Shown piece by piece: positions 56,667 to 64,000 of a stretch of 64,000 nucleotides of DNA (its first letter is position 1; each line of letters begins with the position of its first letter). Position numbers and translations under genes: made by a program. Below the pieces are notes generated by a model that ran no database searches, was not told the DNA's origin, and was given only the letters and a program-made list of their open reading frames with translations. Source of the DNA: Sphingobacterium nematocida (GTDB taxonomy: Bacteria; Bacteroidota; Bacteroidia; Sphingobacteriales; Sphingobacteriaceae); the NCBI RefSeq assembly GCF_900168125.1, contig NZ_FUZF01000007.1:1-64000 (forward strand), written 5' to 3'.

Positions 56667-56825
56667 TTTCAGATTATATCTTGGTTTGCCTGCTATATAA
56701 GCCAACCGGTTTGCATTTCATAAGTTAGTCGCCTTTTCGGACATCTGGAGACAAACCTAAGGGTAGTTTGAAAAAAAACACCTATACTTTTCGGATAGTT
56801 TATCATATTTTTCGACAAAATAGAT

Positions 56826-56833
56826 TAATTTTG
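56826..56833 (+). promoter_or_regulatory. Possible -7 promoter box of the LuxR regulator
   Basis: TAATTTTG fits the Bacteroidota TAnnTTTG -7 consensus, 41 bases before the start at 56875. A matching -33 TTTG at 19-21 bases is not seen. The 208-bp divergent region must also hold the leftward adhesin promoter, whose box I could not place. Confidence 0.35.
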
Positions 56834-56874
56834 AACTGCAATTATTTCGATAACTACCTCAATACGATCTAGCT

Positions 56875-58353
56875 ATGGCCAATTGGTTAATAAACCAAAA
56901 AAGATGCTCCTCTACATGCTATTTGGGCAGGTACTTTGCCTTTTCATTCTTTATTTTTCTAGTTTTATTTTCTTATCACGCTGCATCGGCAACCGTACCT
57001 GATCTTTCGAAATTAAAATTTGAGGCTTTAAATAACCATCCCCTCTTGTCTGTCGCTAAGGATGAGACGGGCGACTCTTGGATAAAAGGAGAGCTTCCGA
57101 AGGAGCTGATCCGTACCTTTGCAGTCCTACAAATTCCGACTATCCATATTCCGGATTTTGAGATGTATGCCTACAAAAATGGATTGCTAACCCCTATCCA
57201 GAAGAATACGAATCTCAATAATAGAGTGATCAAAAATCGGTATCTCACCTATTATTTCAGAACTGACAGCACACTGTACTACCTAAACATAAAGAAACAT
57301 CCGGTCAGCAGATTGGATATTATCGTGAACGAGACCGGACAATTCTCCCACATGGAATCAACCAGCCTGATACAAAACGGGCTATATTACGGGCTTTCTC
57401 TCATGGTGATCATATTCAATATCGTCCTTTATTTTGTGTTCTATGATCGGCGCTTTGTAATCTATGCCTTATTCCAACTCAGTCTGCTTTCCATTTTTTT
57501 TTATCAGGATGGGATGTACTACTACTTCTCGGATGGGCGCTGGGACTTCCCCCACTTTTTAGTTTGGAACATTGCTGCCTGCGCTATCTTATCGGGTATA
57601 TTCACCTATTATTTCTTAGGCCTGAAACAACAGATTCCTTATTTTAAAAAAATGGCGCTGTGGCTGATTGGATTTACGATTGCCTGTGTAGCTTTATTTA
57701 CACTAACAGAAATTCAGGTTTTTCGCAATCTGGCCAGTGTATTCTTTTACCTATTTCCTAGTATTTGTGTATACCACGCTGTACGGATGTTTAAAAAAGA
57801 TGTCTATGCCCGATTTCTGATTTTATTTTATGGGTTGATGCTGCTTGTTGGTGTGGCATATACGCTTCAGAAATACCTTGACTCTCCCTTTCTTTCATTT
57901 TTTGATATGAACGTATTTCGCTTGACGAGTATTCTCGAAATTATTGGTGTTAGTTTTGCCTTGATATTTAAAGTACGTGCCTTGCAGAAAGAAAATGAAC
58001 AATACCGAGCTGATCTAAGAAAACACCTGACTCTCCTCGAAGAGCACGCAATATCCTCAAAACAAGATTTTGAAGCAAGTGAACCACCGCCAAATAATGT
58101 GAATACATCTTCAATCCTTATCAGGAGCTTTACCGATGACATCGCCGATCAGTATGAGCTGACTGAAAGGGAAACGGAAGTACTGGCCTGTATCTGGAAT
58201 GGGGATTCAAACCAGGATATAGCCGATCAGCTCTATATATCCATCAATACGGTAAAATTTCATGTGAGCCGGCTATATGTTAAATTGGATGTAAAAAATA
58301 GAAGTGAAGTGCGGTCCATGAAGGGAAAAGTGGCACGATCGCTACCTCTTTAG
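56875..58353 (+). CDS. 7TM-DISM-type membrane receptor with LuxR DNA-binding domain
   Basis: This 492-residue protein has an N-terminal signal/anchor (about 21-40) and a periplasmic domain of about 41-155 resembling the 7TMR-DISM extracellular 2 fold. Seven hydrophobic segments follow from about 170 to 370 (GLYYGLSLMVIIFNIVLYFVF, FLILFYGLMLLVGVAYTL and others), then a coiled-coil-like linker (FKVRALQKENEQYRADLRKH). The C-terminal LuxR/GerE helix-turn-helix at about 425-480 reads LTERETEVLACIWNGDSNQD and IADQLYISINTVKFHVSRLY. It is a one-component membrane sensor that binds DNA directly. Its divergent placement makes the adhesin operon the natural target; this is inference. Confidence 0.9.
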   Translation: MANWLINQKRCSSTCYLGRYFAFSFFIFLVLFSYHAASATVPDLSKLKFEALNNHPLLSVAKDETGDSWIKGELPKELIRTFAVLQIPTIHIPDFEMYAYKNGLLTPIQKNTNLNNRVIKNRYLTYYFRTDSTLYYLNIKKHPVSRLDIIVNETGQFSHMESTSLIQNGLYYGLSLMVIIFNIVLYFVFYDRRFVIYALFQLSLLSIFFYQDGMYYYFSDGRWDFPHFLVWNIAACAILSGIFTYYFLGLKQQIPYFKKMALWLIGFTIACVALFTLTEIQVFRNLASVFFYLFPSICVYHAVRMFKKDVYARFLILFYGLMLLVGVAYTLQKYLDSPFLSFFDMNVFRLTSILEIIGVSFALIFKVRALQKENEQYRADLRKHLTLLEEHAISSKQDFEASEPPPNNVNTSSILIRSFTDDIADQYELTERETEVLACIWNGDSNQDIADQLYISINTVKFHVSRLYVKLDVKNRSEVRSMKGKVARSLPL

Positions 58354-58375
58354 CTTTTGTTGCTGGCTATACTTA

Positions 58376-58411
58376 AGAAGCGCGTTCGATAGGATTATCG
58401 AACGCGCTTCT
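58376..58411 (+). terminator. Terminator after the LuxR regulator
   Basis: A perfect 15-bp stem, AGAAGCGCGTTCGAT (58376-58390) with ATCGAACGCGCTTCT (58397-58411), has a 6-base loop and lies 22 bases after the stop. It sits between convergent genes and may also serve the leftward META-domain gene. The T-run on either side is short. Confidence 0.8.
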
Positions 58412-58455
58412 ACTTTATAAATACCACATCGGCGTCTATTGCCTTATGGTTGTTG

Positions 58456-58956
58456 CTATTTTTTGCTAAATTTCAGTACGATAATATCTCCTGAAATAAA
58501 GAAAAGCTCATTGTTTTGAATATCAAATTTGGAGACTGTTTCTAAGGCTTGCATGAATTCATTATAAGCAACTCCTTCACAGTGCATCATCGTACCTACC
58601 AATTTATCTCCGATCTTGATGGAGCTTCCTTCGTTACTCTCGTAAGTCCCTCCAATGCCATTACAGCCATTATTGCCTTCTACTTTCTTTTCTTTGGTAT
58701 TGAACGTTAAAGTAGGCGCTTTGTCCTTAAACAGCTCAGCTACGGTCTTGCCTCCAGCAGAAGGTGTCGTCATAGCACTTAAGACCCAGCTTCCTTCTAA
58801 TGCCTCATGGGTTAGTTTAGGTTGCTCTACTGTTTTTGTCGTCTCTATGGAATCCGTGTTAACTGCAGGCTCCCCTTGATTGCTACCTGTACGGGAATTA
58901 CATGCTGTAAAAAACAATGATGCGACTAAAGCTAATGATAATAGATTCTTGTTCAT
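58456..58956 (-). CDS. META-domain (HslJ-like) lipoprotein
   Basis: The start at 58956 gives 166 residues with the lipobox FTAC (Cys19). The longer in-frame start at 59049 adds residues before the signal peptide and is rejected. A Thr/Glu-rich linker is followed by a META domain (about 52-165): LEGSWVLSAM, LTFNTKEKKVEGNNGCNGIG, LVGTMMHCEG and a final ELFFISGDIIVLKF. META/HslJ proteins are small envelope lipoproteins with ill-defined stress-related roles. The NGCNGIGG segment with its conserved Cys is intact. It appears monocistronic. Confidence 0.9.
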   Translation of the reverse strand: MNKNLLSLALVASLFFTACNSRTGSNQGEPAVNTDSIETTKTVEQPKLTHEALEGSWVLSAMTTPSAGGKTVAELFKDKAPTLTFNTKEKKVEGNNGCNGIGGTYESNEGSSIKIGDKLVGTMMHCEGVAYNEFMQALETVSKFDIQNNELFFISGDIIVLKFSKK

Positions 58957-59084
58957 TACTACTTTTTTTGAGGTTAATACTCTATTGAATTTCTTAAGCA
59001 TGGAACGAACAATATTCCTGCCAAAATCAAATACCCCAGGCAAGGACAACTATTAACCAGTCGAATACATAAGCACCAAAAACA

Positions 59085-59115
59085 GCTTAGGCCGGTTTAA
59101 TAAACCGGCCTAAGC
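59085..59115 (-). terminator. Terminator of the TlpA/HMA/barrel operon
   Basis: A 15-bp arm GCTTAGGCCGGTTTA (59085-59099) and its complement (59101-59115) flank a single central base, a near-perfect palindrome. On the minus strand it is followed by GTTTTTGG. It lies 64 bases after the beta-barrel gene stop. The palindrome is GC-rich compared with its surroundings. Confidence 0.8.
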
Positions 59116-59178
59116 ATATGGGTATAACACCAGTTTAACCCCGCATACTATCTGTAATAACCTTCTTCAAAAGCGTTC

Positions 59179-59985
59179 TTATTTCGTGACGTTGAAGAAA
59201 GTATACTCCAGCTTTAGAAATACCCCATCTTTTACCGGACGATGTACCGAACCATATAATTGCTTTTGATAAGCAAGATCAATACGTGCCTGGCTATTGA
59301 TGATAAACTGTACCGCTGGTACAACGTCCATGTACGACCTTCCATTTTTGGTAATCGTCTGCCCTACCAGTTCGAGCATGGCATTGATATTGGTCTGTTT
59401 GTAGCTCGTATAGCGGTTGGGATACATCAACCTTCCGACGGAAAAAGTGTAGTTTACCGCATCTTGGCCCTGTAGCTCCGGGAAATTGTTGCCATCATTG
59501 TCTAAGGCCCGCGCGTAGCTTACATTGGTACTGAGGGCGACTTTTTTGATCAGTTGGGTAGCAACCAATCCAACTTCGAAACCAGAATTCTTTCCCATAA
59601 GATCAATCGCCTCCTGTCTAATCGGTGTTTTATTCCAACTATACCTTCCAAAAGCCGCCATCCTGAAATGACTCTGTAAATCATCTACAGAATAAAACCG
59701 GTACTTGGCATAAGCACTGGCTCCGGCTAAATCAAGTCGACTTCCGGAATTATCAAAGTAGCTAGAAGCCCGAACCATGAGATTCTTATTGATACCCCAG
59801 GTTACTTCCGGAGAAAGGGCATACATATAATCGTTATCAAGGTCACTCTTCATCAAAGACTGTCCTACACGCACACTAAGAGAGCCTGCCGGCACATTGC
59901 TGGCAGGTTCTGTGACTACAAATAATTCCTGTGCGTATGCACCTATAGAGCTGCATACGAAAAAAATTAGGATTATATACCTCAT
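59179..59985 (-). CDS. Outer-membrane beta-barrel protein, DUF5777-like
   Basis: This 268-residue protein has a signal peptide (to IGAYAQ) followed by alternating amphipathic strands (SLSVRVGQSLMKSDLDNDY, NLMVRASSYFDNSG, YAKYRFYSVDDLQ, LKLEYTFFNVTK). The aromatic-rich end suggests a monomeric outer-membrane barrel. The PAGSLSVRVGQS and ALSPEVTWGINKNLM segments resemble the DUF5777 barrel family. The start is one base after the stop of the HMA gene, so the two are coupled. Its role is unknown; context suggests metal or redox function at the outer membrane. Confidence 0.75.
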   Translation of the reverse strand: MRYIILIFFVCSSIGAYAQELFVVTEPASNVPAGSLSVRVGQSLMKSDLDNDYMYALSPEVTWGINKNLMVRASSYFDNSGSRLDLAGASAYAKYRFYSVDDLQSHFRMAAFGRYSWNKTPIRQEAIDLMGKNSGFEVGLVATQLIKKVALSTNVSYARALDNDGNNFPELQGQDAVNYTFSVGRLMYPNRYTSYKQTNINAMLELVGQTITKNGRSYMDVVPAVQFIINSQARIDLAYQKQLYGSVHRPVKDGVFLKLEYTFFNVTK

Positions 59986-59986
59986 A

Positions 59987-60496
59987 CTATAATGCTACTA
60001 TATGGTATACCTTATCGTTTTCTGATGAATAGCTACCATGCTTTGCATAGGTTTTTGATAGCTTCTTATATTCCTTCTGTTTTACGAAACCTTTATCTAC
60101 GACTCTGTACTGGTTTGAGCCAGCTTTCTTGTCTTCAATAAACACCAAAGAGTCGTCTCCTACAGTAACTTGCTGCGCAGCAGTAGCCTCTGGCGATAGT
60201 GTCAAAACCATGGAGCCAACAAAGAAGCCGGCTTTTTCAACAGCATCCTTTAACACCTTGGGACTTACGGCTTGATTAGCATTGAAAGAAATCGTAAAAG
60301 TATTGGTATTCAGATCTGTAGCCACATCGGATATCTGTGACAGGGATTTTAATTGTTTATTGATCGCATTGGAGCACATCGAACAGGTAAGTCCTGTAGC
60401 CATGATGTCTACTTTTGAAATCTGTGAATAACCTGCAACACTAGTGAATATTAATGCAAAAGCTGCTATAAATGATTTTATTGTGATCGTTTCCAT
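59987..60496 (-). CDS. Secreted heavy-metal-associated (HMA) domain protein
   Basis: This 169-residue protein has a signal peptide (IAAFALIFTSVAGYSQ) and one HMA domain at about 26-92. It contains MATGLTCSMCSNAI, whose CxxC (Cys38, Cys41) would bind Cu(I) or another soft metal, and ends VEKAGFFVGSMVLTL. The C-terminal ~75 residues (about 95-169) include a charged segment with KGFVKQKEYKKLSKTY and no recognised family. HMA chaperones are usually cytoplasmic or fused to P-type ATPases; this one is exported. It lies 7 bp after the TlpA-like gene and 1 bp before the barrel gene. Confidence 0.88.
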   Translation of the reverse strand: METITIKSFIAAFALIFTSVAGYSQISKVDIMATGLTCSMCSNAINKQLKSLSQISDVATDLNTNTFTISFNANQAVSPKVLKDAVEKAGFFVGSMVLTLSPEATAAQQVTVGDDSLVFIEDKKAGSNQYRVVDKGFVKQKEYKKLSKTYAKHGSYSSENDKVYHIVAL

Positions 60497-60503
60497 CGTT
60501 ATG

Positions 60504-60983
60504 TTATTTTTTTATTTGTGAAATAATTTGTTCTTCTGTGGGATTGATTGCGATAAGCTTGCCGAAGCTGTCAAACAAATAAGCCGCCGGTAAAGCATCG
60601 ACACCAAAAAGTAGGGCTGATGGGGCATCAAATCCTTTGGGATCGATCAATTGTTGATGTTTTAATCGGTCTTGCTGGATAGCTTTGAGCCATTTTGCGC
60701 TGTCGGTATCGATAGAAATCCCTACAATTTCAAAGTTTTTGTCTTTGTACTTATCGTACAGTTTTACAAGATGCTTATTAGCTTTGCGGCAGGGCAAGCA
60801 CCAAGATGCCCAAAAGTCGACCAAAATGGTCTTTCCTTTAAAGGAATGGAGTTCTACACTGCTATTTTTGTCATTTTGTAATGTAATATCAGGAAGCGTA
60901 TCTCCAATCTTTAGCTGCGCATAAGAGCCGGTAACAGCCAGTAAAAGGATCATTACCACTCCGAGTATATGTATTGCTTTCAT
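60504..60983 (-). CDS. TlpA-like periplasmic thiol-disulfide oxidoreductase
   Basis: This 159-residue protein has a signal peptide (to GSYAQ), then LKIGDTLPDITLQNDKNSS and the thioredoxin fold with FWASWCLPCRKANK (Cys62, Cys65) and KNFEIVGISIDTDSAKW. A cis-Pro-containing ALPAAYLFD completes the active site. It is of the AhpC/TSA-Redoxin type that reduces periplasmic thiols. As first gene of a three-gene operon with an exported HMA protein, it probably keeps that protein's CxxC or a metal-loading partner reduced. Confidence 0.9.
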   Translation of the reverse strand: MKAIHILGVVMILLLAVTGSYAQLKIGDTLPDITLQNDKNSSVELHSFKGKTILVDFWASWCLPCRKANKHLVKLYDKYKDKNFEIVGISIDTDSAKWLKAIQQDRLKHQQLIDPKGFDAPSALLFGVDALPAAYLFDSFGKLIAINPTEEQIISQIKK

Positions 60984-61177
60984 ATGAGCATAATTTGTAT
61001 TTTATTCGCACTGTTGATACGAGCTCGGACATATAATATTGCTATTATACACCATCAGTATGAGAATTCAGTTTATTTACAACCTGGATTCTTTACAACA
61101 AGTATCTTATACAATGAATGTTTACCTGAAAAAGGTATTTTGAAAAAGACAGACCATGGGCTGTCAGGAAGGAATTT

Positions 61178-61534
61178 TTAGCTTATTTTAGGCGGAAGCC
61201 AAATAGCTCGCGCATCATTGGAGTGAAATATTTCTAGGTAAAAATATTTTTGCTTTTTTTCCGAAAAATTTAAAAAAGTACCATTATCAGCCACGCTGGC
61301 GGCCAATGGTGTCTTCACGTCTAACGAATAAGATACACAGGAACAACTTTTACAGCCGGCCTTACATTTATGTGTTTTGGTAGCTTCCTTTTTTTTCTCT
61401 TTACAGCAAGACTTTTCAGATGACACTTTTTTACAACATACTTTAGCAGCTTCGACACGTATTGCCATAGCCGATTGAGGCCCCATGAGAAGGGCTATAA
61501 CAACAAATAATAGTATGTAAATCTTCTTTGCCAT
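61178..61534 (-). CDS. Cysteine-rich secreted protein, probable metal-binding
   Basis: The start at 61534 (MAKKIYILLF) gives 118 residues with a signal peptide to SAMA. The longer start at 61606 is rejected because it precedes the signal peptide. The next 45 residues hold eight Cys as CC (33-34), CC (43-44) and a CKAGCKSCSC cluster (57, 61, 64, 66), interspersed with Lys. This resembles a small metal-binding or thiol-rich protein. The rest has no family match. It is 194 bp from the TlpA-like gene on the same strand, so it may be a separate unit with related function. Confidence 0.75.
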   Translation of the reverse strand: MAKKIYILLFVVIALLMGPQSAMAIRVEAAKVCCKKVSSEKSCCKEKKKEATKTHKCKAGCKSCSCVSYSLDVKTPLAASVADNGTFLNFSEKKQKYFYLEIFHSNDARAIWLPPKIS

Positions 61535-61618
61535 CGTTACAGATGAATAAAGGTAGTACTTTTTAATTTTTTTTCTACCAAAAACACTGTAATCATACTG
61601 ATACATGATTTAGAAAAA

Positions 61619-61646
61619 AGAGAGGCTGTCTTTCGACAGCCTCTCT
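61619..61646 (-). terminator. Terminator downstream of the TlpA-family gene
   Basis: AGAGAGGCTGTC (61619-61630) pairs perfectly with GACAGCCTCTCT (61635-61646) around TTTC. On the minus strand TTTTTC follows. It is 147 bases after the stop of the TlpA-family gene at 61794 and is the first strong terminator met by that transcript. Confidence 0.8.
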
Positions 61647-61673
61647 ATACACAAAAAAATGACGGATTTGGAA

Positions 61674-61742
61674 CTATCTCTTCGCCCCGATTGAAGCGTA
61701 GCGAAATAGATAGCCAGCTCCAACATAGCGATAAAACCCATC
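61674..61742 (-). other. Short coding-like remnant or intergenic repeat
   Basis: Read leftward, a 22-codon frame ending in TAG encodes DGFYRYVGAGYLFRYASIG-AKR, a protein-like composition standing inside non-coding sequence. It has no start codon (an in-frame TGA lies five codons upstream), so it is not a gene. It could be the 3' scrap of a lost beta-barrel or regulator gene, or a copy of a dispersed intergenic repeat. Confidence 0.25.
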
Positions 61743-61793
61743 AATAAATAATGATATTCAGCAAAATAACAATCGAGTTCAGATTTATAGTCT

Positions 61794-63137
61794 TTATTTT
61801 TTCAACCACTCGTCCAATAACGATTTCAGCTTTGGATCAGATGGACGTGGGCTATCTGCTGTGATCAGATTTCCTGCTTTATCTATTAAAATATACCGTG
61901 GGATACCTGTGACTTTATAGGCATTGGATAGTTCATTATTTGTGCCTGCATGGATCTGAAGACCTTTCATATGTTTTGTCTTCACATATTCTTCCCACTT
62001 GGGCTTATCTTGATCTACAGATACGCCGACAAATGCAACAGGTTTATCTTTATACTCCTCATTTAACCTTTCCCAGTGTGGTTCTTCTGCACGGCATGGT
62101 CCGCACCAGGTCGCCCATAGATCAACCAATACCAACTTTCCTTTTAAATCGTCCAAAGCCACTTTCTTTCCGGTAATATCTGGATAGGCAAACTTAAAAG
62201 CGGGAACGCCTGTTTTTGTCTCTACGAGCTTGGCTTCCACGGCAGCTGCACGTTGCTTTTGCTCTTCTAACGTAAAATATTTGTTAAATGCGGAATTCAT
62301 TTCCTGAAAATCATTGTACGAGCGCGAACTCTCTAACCTCCCCACCACAAATTGTCCTTTCAGTACATCTTCCGGAATAGCTGCTACCTGCTGCTCGAAA
62401 GTAGGCCTGCTGGATAGATCGACCTTTCTGTATACTAAGCCCGTTAAAAAACGATCTCCGTAAGGCATATCTAATAATTGCTTTGTAAGATAACGATCTG
62501 CTTGAAATGTGGTGTAAAACTCACTCATCTCTTCTTTGCTTGGATGTGCCGTACGAGGCATGTTTAAATACGACGTGGCATAATATGCAAAATCATAGTC
62601 AATCAATGTCGGGAAAAGTGAATCAAACTTTGGATTGCCTGTTTTCACAGATTTACCGATAGCAGGAATTTTACTTTTGAAAGCCTCCACTTCGGGAAAA
62701 AAATCTACATAGGTACTCATTCCCCCTGGGGTAGTTCCTTTTTCTTTAAAAGTTTGTGCCTGCTTATCCCAAGCATAAAGCGCTTCGTTCTCTTTGCTAT
62801 TTTTGCCAACGAGATCATACCCTGCCTTTTTCACTTTATAGTTGACCTCTTCTCCTCCTTTAAAGTAAAAACGGTTTAAATCCGTTTGATTCAATGCATT
62901 GCCTGTACCAACAGAATACAGGCCCTCGTACTCTGGCGTAAAACGAAAGGCAAAACGCCCCTGTCCATCAGGAGTAGATGTTGCTATCTCGATCAATCTT
63001 CCGTTGTACACCTTAAACAAGCTAACTTTTTTATAAGGTGTGCTCTCAAAAGAACCATTGATATTACTAGCCTGCTGTGCCTGTGCAACGAGCAAACCGA
63101 GCACCGCTGTGCACAGTAAAATTGTCTTTTTAATCAT
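61794..63137 (-). CDS. TlpA-family thioredoxin with DUF4369-like N-terminus
   Basis: This 447-residue periplasmic protein has a signal peptide to VAQAQ and an N-terminal beta-rich region (about 25-115, INGSFESTPYKKVSLFKVYN), which resembles DUF4369. A helical middle and a C-terminal AhpC/TSA-thioredoxin domain (about 308-447) follow, with LVLVDLWATWCGPCRAEEPHW (Cys345, Cys348) and cis-Pro TGIPRYILID. It is one of many such Bacteroidota disulfide reductases of unknown client. It follows the upstream partial gene by 42 bp and the two may be co-transcribed. Confidence 0.9.
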   Translation of the reverse strand: MIKKTILLCTAVLGLLVAQAQQASNINGSFESTPYKKVSLFKVYNGRLIEIATSTPDGQGRFAFRFTPEYEGLYSVGTGNALNQTDLNRFYFKGGEEVNYKVKKAGYDLVGKNSKENEALYAWDKQAQTFKEKGTTPGGMSTYVDFFPEVEAFKSKIPAIGKSVKTGNPKFDSLFPTLIDYDFAYYATSYLNMPRTAHPSKEEMSEFYTTFQADRYLTKQLLDMPYGDRFLTGLVYRKVDLSSRPTFEQQVAAIPEDVLKGQFVVGRLESSRSYNDFQEMNSAFNKYFTLEEQKQRAAAVEAKLVETKTGVPAFKFAYPDITGKKVALDDLKGKLVLVDLWATWCGPCRAEEPHWERLNEEYKDKPVAFVGVSVDQDKPKWEEYVKTKHMKGLQIHAGTNNELSNAYKVTGIPRYILIDKAGNLITADSPRPSDPKLKSLLDEWLKK

Positions 63138-63179
63138 TATAATTCGTGTTTATTATTAATTTTTATTGCTGCTATTCAA

Positions 63180-64000
63180 CTAGTCCATTGAAAAACCTAA
63201 AGTTCGCTTCAAATCCTTCGCCTCAAAACCACCTGCGTCTTTTCTCTTGATTGCAGCCTGCATAGCTAAGGCTTCCTCCTTTTTGATCTTATAATAGGGA
63301 TTCGTAAAATCACCGGTTAAAAATTGCTCAACCGCCTTATCTGCTTTCTTAAAATCTCCCAAATACGTATACAATAACGTGAGCTTATATTGATCTGTAA
63401 AATCTAGTGGCCCCTTGCTGTTCTGATCCTCATACTCCGCCAATAATGCTTTAAGTAGAGCTTTGTTACTCTTTTGGTCGATGATGACTTGACCTAAAGC
63501 ATTGCTACGTTCTTCCCACTTGGGATAAAGAGTATGCTTATCTATTAAAGCTAAATACGTCTTGGCATCTTTGGAGGAACTGTAATAGTCTGCCACAAAA
63601 TGAGGCAGGAAAACTGGCCATAACTTGTCATTATACACCGGACGAATGTAAGAAATCAAAGCCTCCAGACTATCTAATTGTTGTGCTGCTCCATATTGCT
63701 TACTTTTCGCTTTAGCTACATTATTTATTTTATTCATCAGTAGACTTCCGCCATATAGCTCGATTAGCTTCGGAAGATTATTGTATGCCCAAAGATTATA
63801 CTTCGGAAAATTGGTTACCGAGTTGGCTAAAAAGGCTTGCTCGTTGAATAAATCTTTCTGTTGATCTAAATAACCCTCCAATTCTGAAAAAGGATGATTT
63901 ACGCCTGTTTTGATAAAGCGCTCACTATAAGCTGCTGGGTATTCTCTATCCAAATTTGTATCGAACGCTAAATAGTCTTTAGCTGCTTCCAACTGTACAG
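63180..64000 (-). CDS. Partial helical protein, possibly thioredoxin-associated
   Basis: The frame is open to the window edge; about 273 C-terminal residues are visible and the start lies outside. A TTG at 63992 is not a convincing start because coding continues upstream (codons for Val-Gln-Leu-Glu). The visible part is all-helical and TPR-like, with WEERSNALGQVIIDQKS and YTYLGDFKKADKAVEQFLTG. Similar helical tails follow thioredoxin domains in Bacteroidota proteins, including the double-thioredoxin protein at 35605. The N-terminal thioredoxin domain is therefore a guess. No catalytic motif is in view. Confidence 0.6.
   Translation of the reverse strand, partial: VQLEAAKDYLAFDTNLDREYPAAYSERFIKTGVNHPFSELEGYLDQQKDLFNEQAFLANSVTNFPKYNLWAYNNLPKLIELYGGSLLMNKINNVAKAKSKQYGAAQQLDSLEALISYIRPVYNDKLWPVFLPHFVADYYSSSKDAKTYLALIDKHTLYPKWEERSNALGQVIIDQKSNKALLKALLAEYEDQNSKGPLDFTDQYKLTLLYTYLGDFKKADKAVEQFLTGDFTNPYYKIKKEEALAMQAAIKRKDAGGFEAKDLKRTLGFSMD

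Noticed and set aside
61148..61165. GACAG/CTGTC inverted repeat beyond the Cys-rich gene stop
   Set aside because: Only five pairs plus a mismatch, with no T-tract, so it is not called a terminator.
60969..61181. 70-codon + strand frame in the gap between the TlpA-like and Cys-rich genes
   Set aside because: No family resemblance and no promoter box seen. The region more likely holds the leftward promoter of the TlpA/HMA/barrel operon.

Overview
The window looks like a chromosomal segment of a Bacteroidota bacterium, most likely Sphingobacteriaceae (Sphingobacterium or Pedobacter-like). Supporting features are an AT-rich composition, starts without Shine-Dalgarno sequences, TAnnTTTG-type promoter boxes, many SusC/SusD pairs whose SusC carries an N-terminal STN domain and sits beside an ECF sigma/FecR pair, and a type IX secretion (type B) adhesin with a PorP/SprF partner. 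This is inferred from gene families; no rRNA or tRNA marker is present.

Layout. 1-4721: an IS3-type insertion end followed by a 5'-truncated SusC and its intact SusD. 5080-15280 (+): PUL A, sigma, FecR, SusC, SusD, GH29 alpha-L-fucosidase, sulfatase. 15423-26158 (-): PUL B, GH20 hexosaminidase, sigma, FecR, SusC, SusD, GH16 lipoprotein. 26375-35426 (-): PUL C, sigma, FecR, SusC, SusD, BACON-like lipoprotein, sulfatase. 35605-49030: locus D, a divergent sigma and FecR, a more distant SusC/SusD, DUF4843 and PKD-like lipoproteins, a protein with two thioredoxin domains, and a convergent second GH20. 49148-49841: small XRE regulator plus membrane protein. 50012-58353: PorP/SprF protein, a ~1,900-residue repetitive T9SS adhesin and a divergent 7TM-LuxR regulator. 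58456-64000: META-domain lipoprotein, a TlpA/HMA/beta-barrel operon with a Cys-rich secreted protein upstream, and a TlpA-family gene behind a partial helical protein.

How it fits together (inference). Loci A-C look like one host-glycan super-locus. Fucosidase, two formylglycine sulfatases, two exo-hexosaminidases and an endo-type GH16 would together strip a sulfated, fucosylated, GlcNAc-containing glycan such as mucin O-glycans or keratan sulfate. The released oligosaccharides would be imported by SusCD pairs, each controlled by its own sigma/anti-sigma trans-envelope relay. Locus D has a peptide- or thiol-related flavour.

The most interesting regulatory signal is in the fecR-susC gaps of PULs A and C. 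In each, a hairpin followed by a T-tract lies on the strand opposite susC, as expected for the terminator of a short cis-antisense RNA of the DonS type known from Bacteroides fragilis. The other candidates for a less described system are the TlpA/HMA/beta-barrel operon and the double-thioredoxin SusCD locus.
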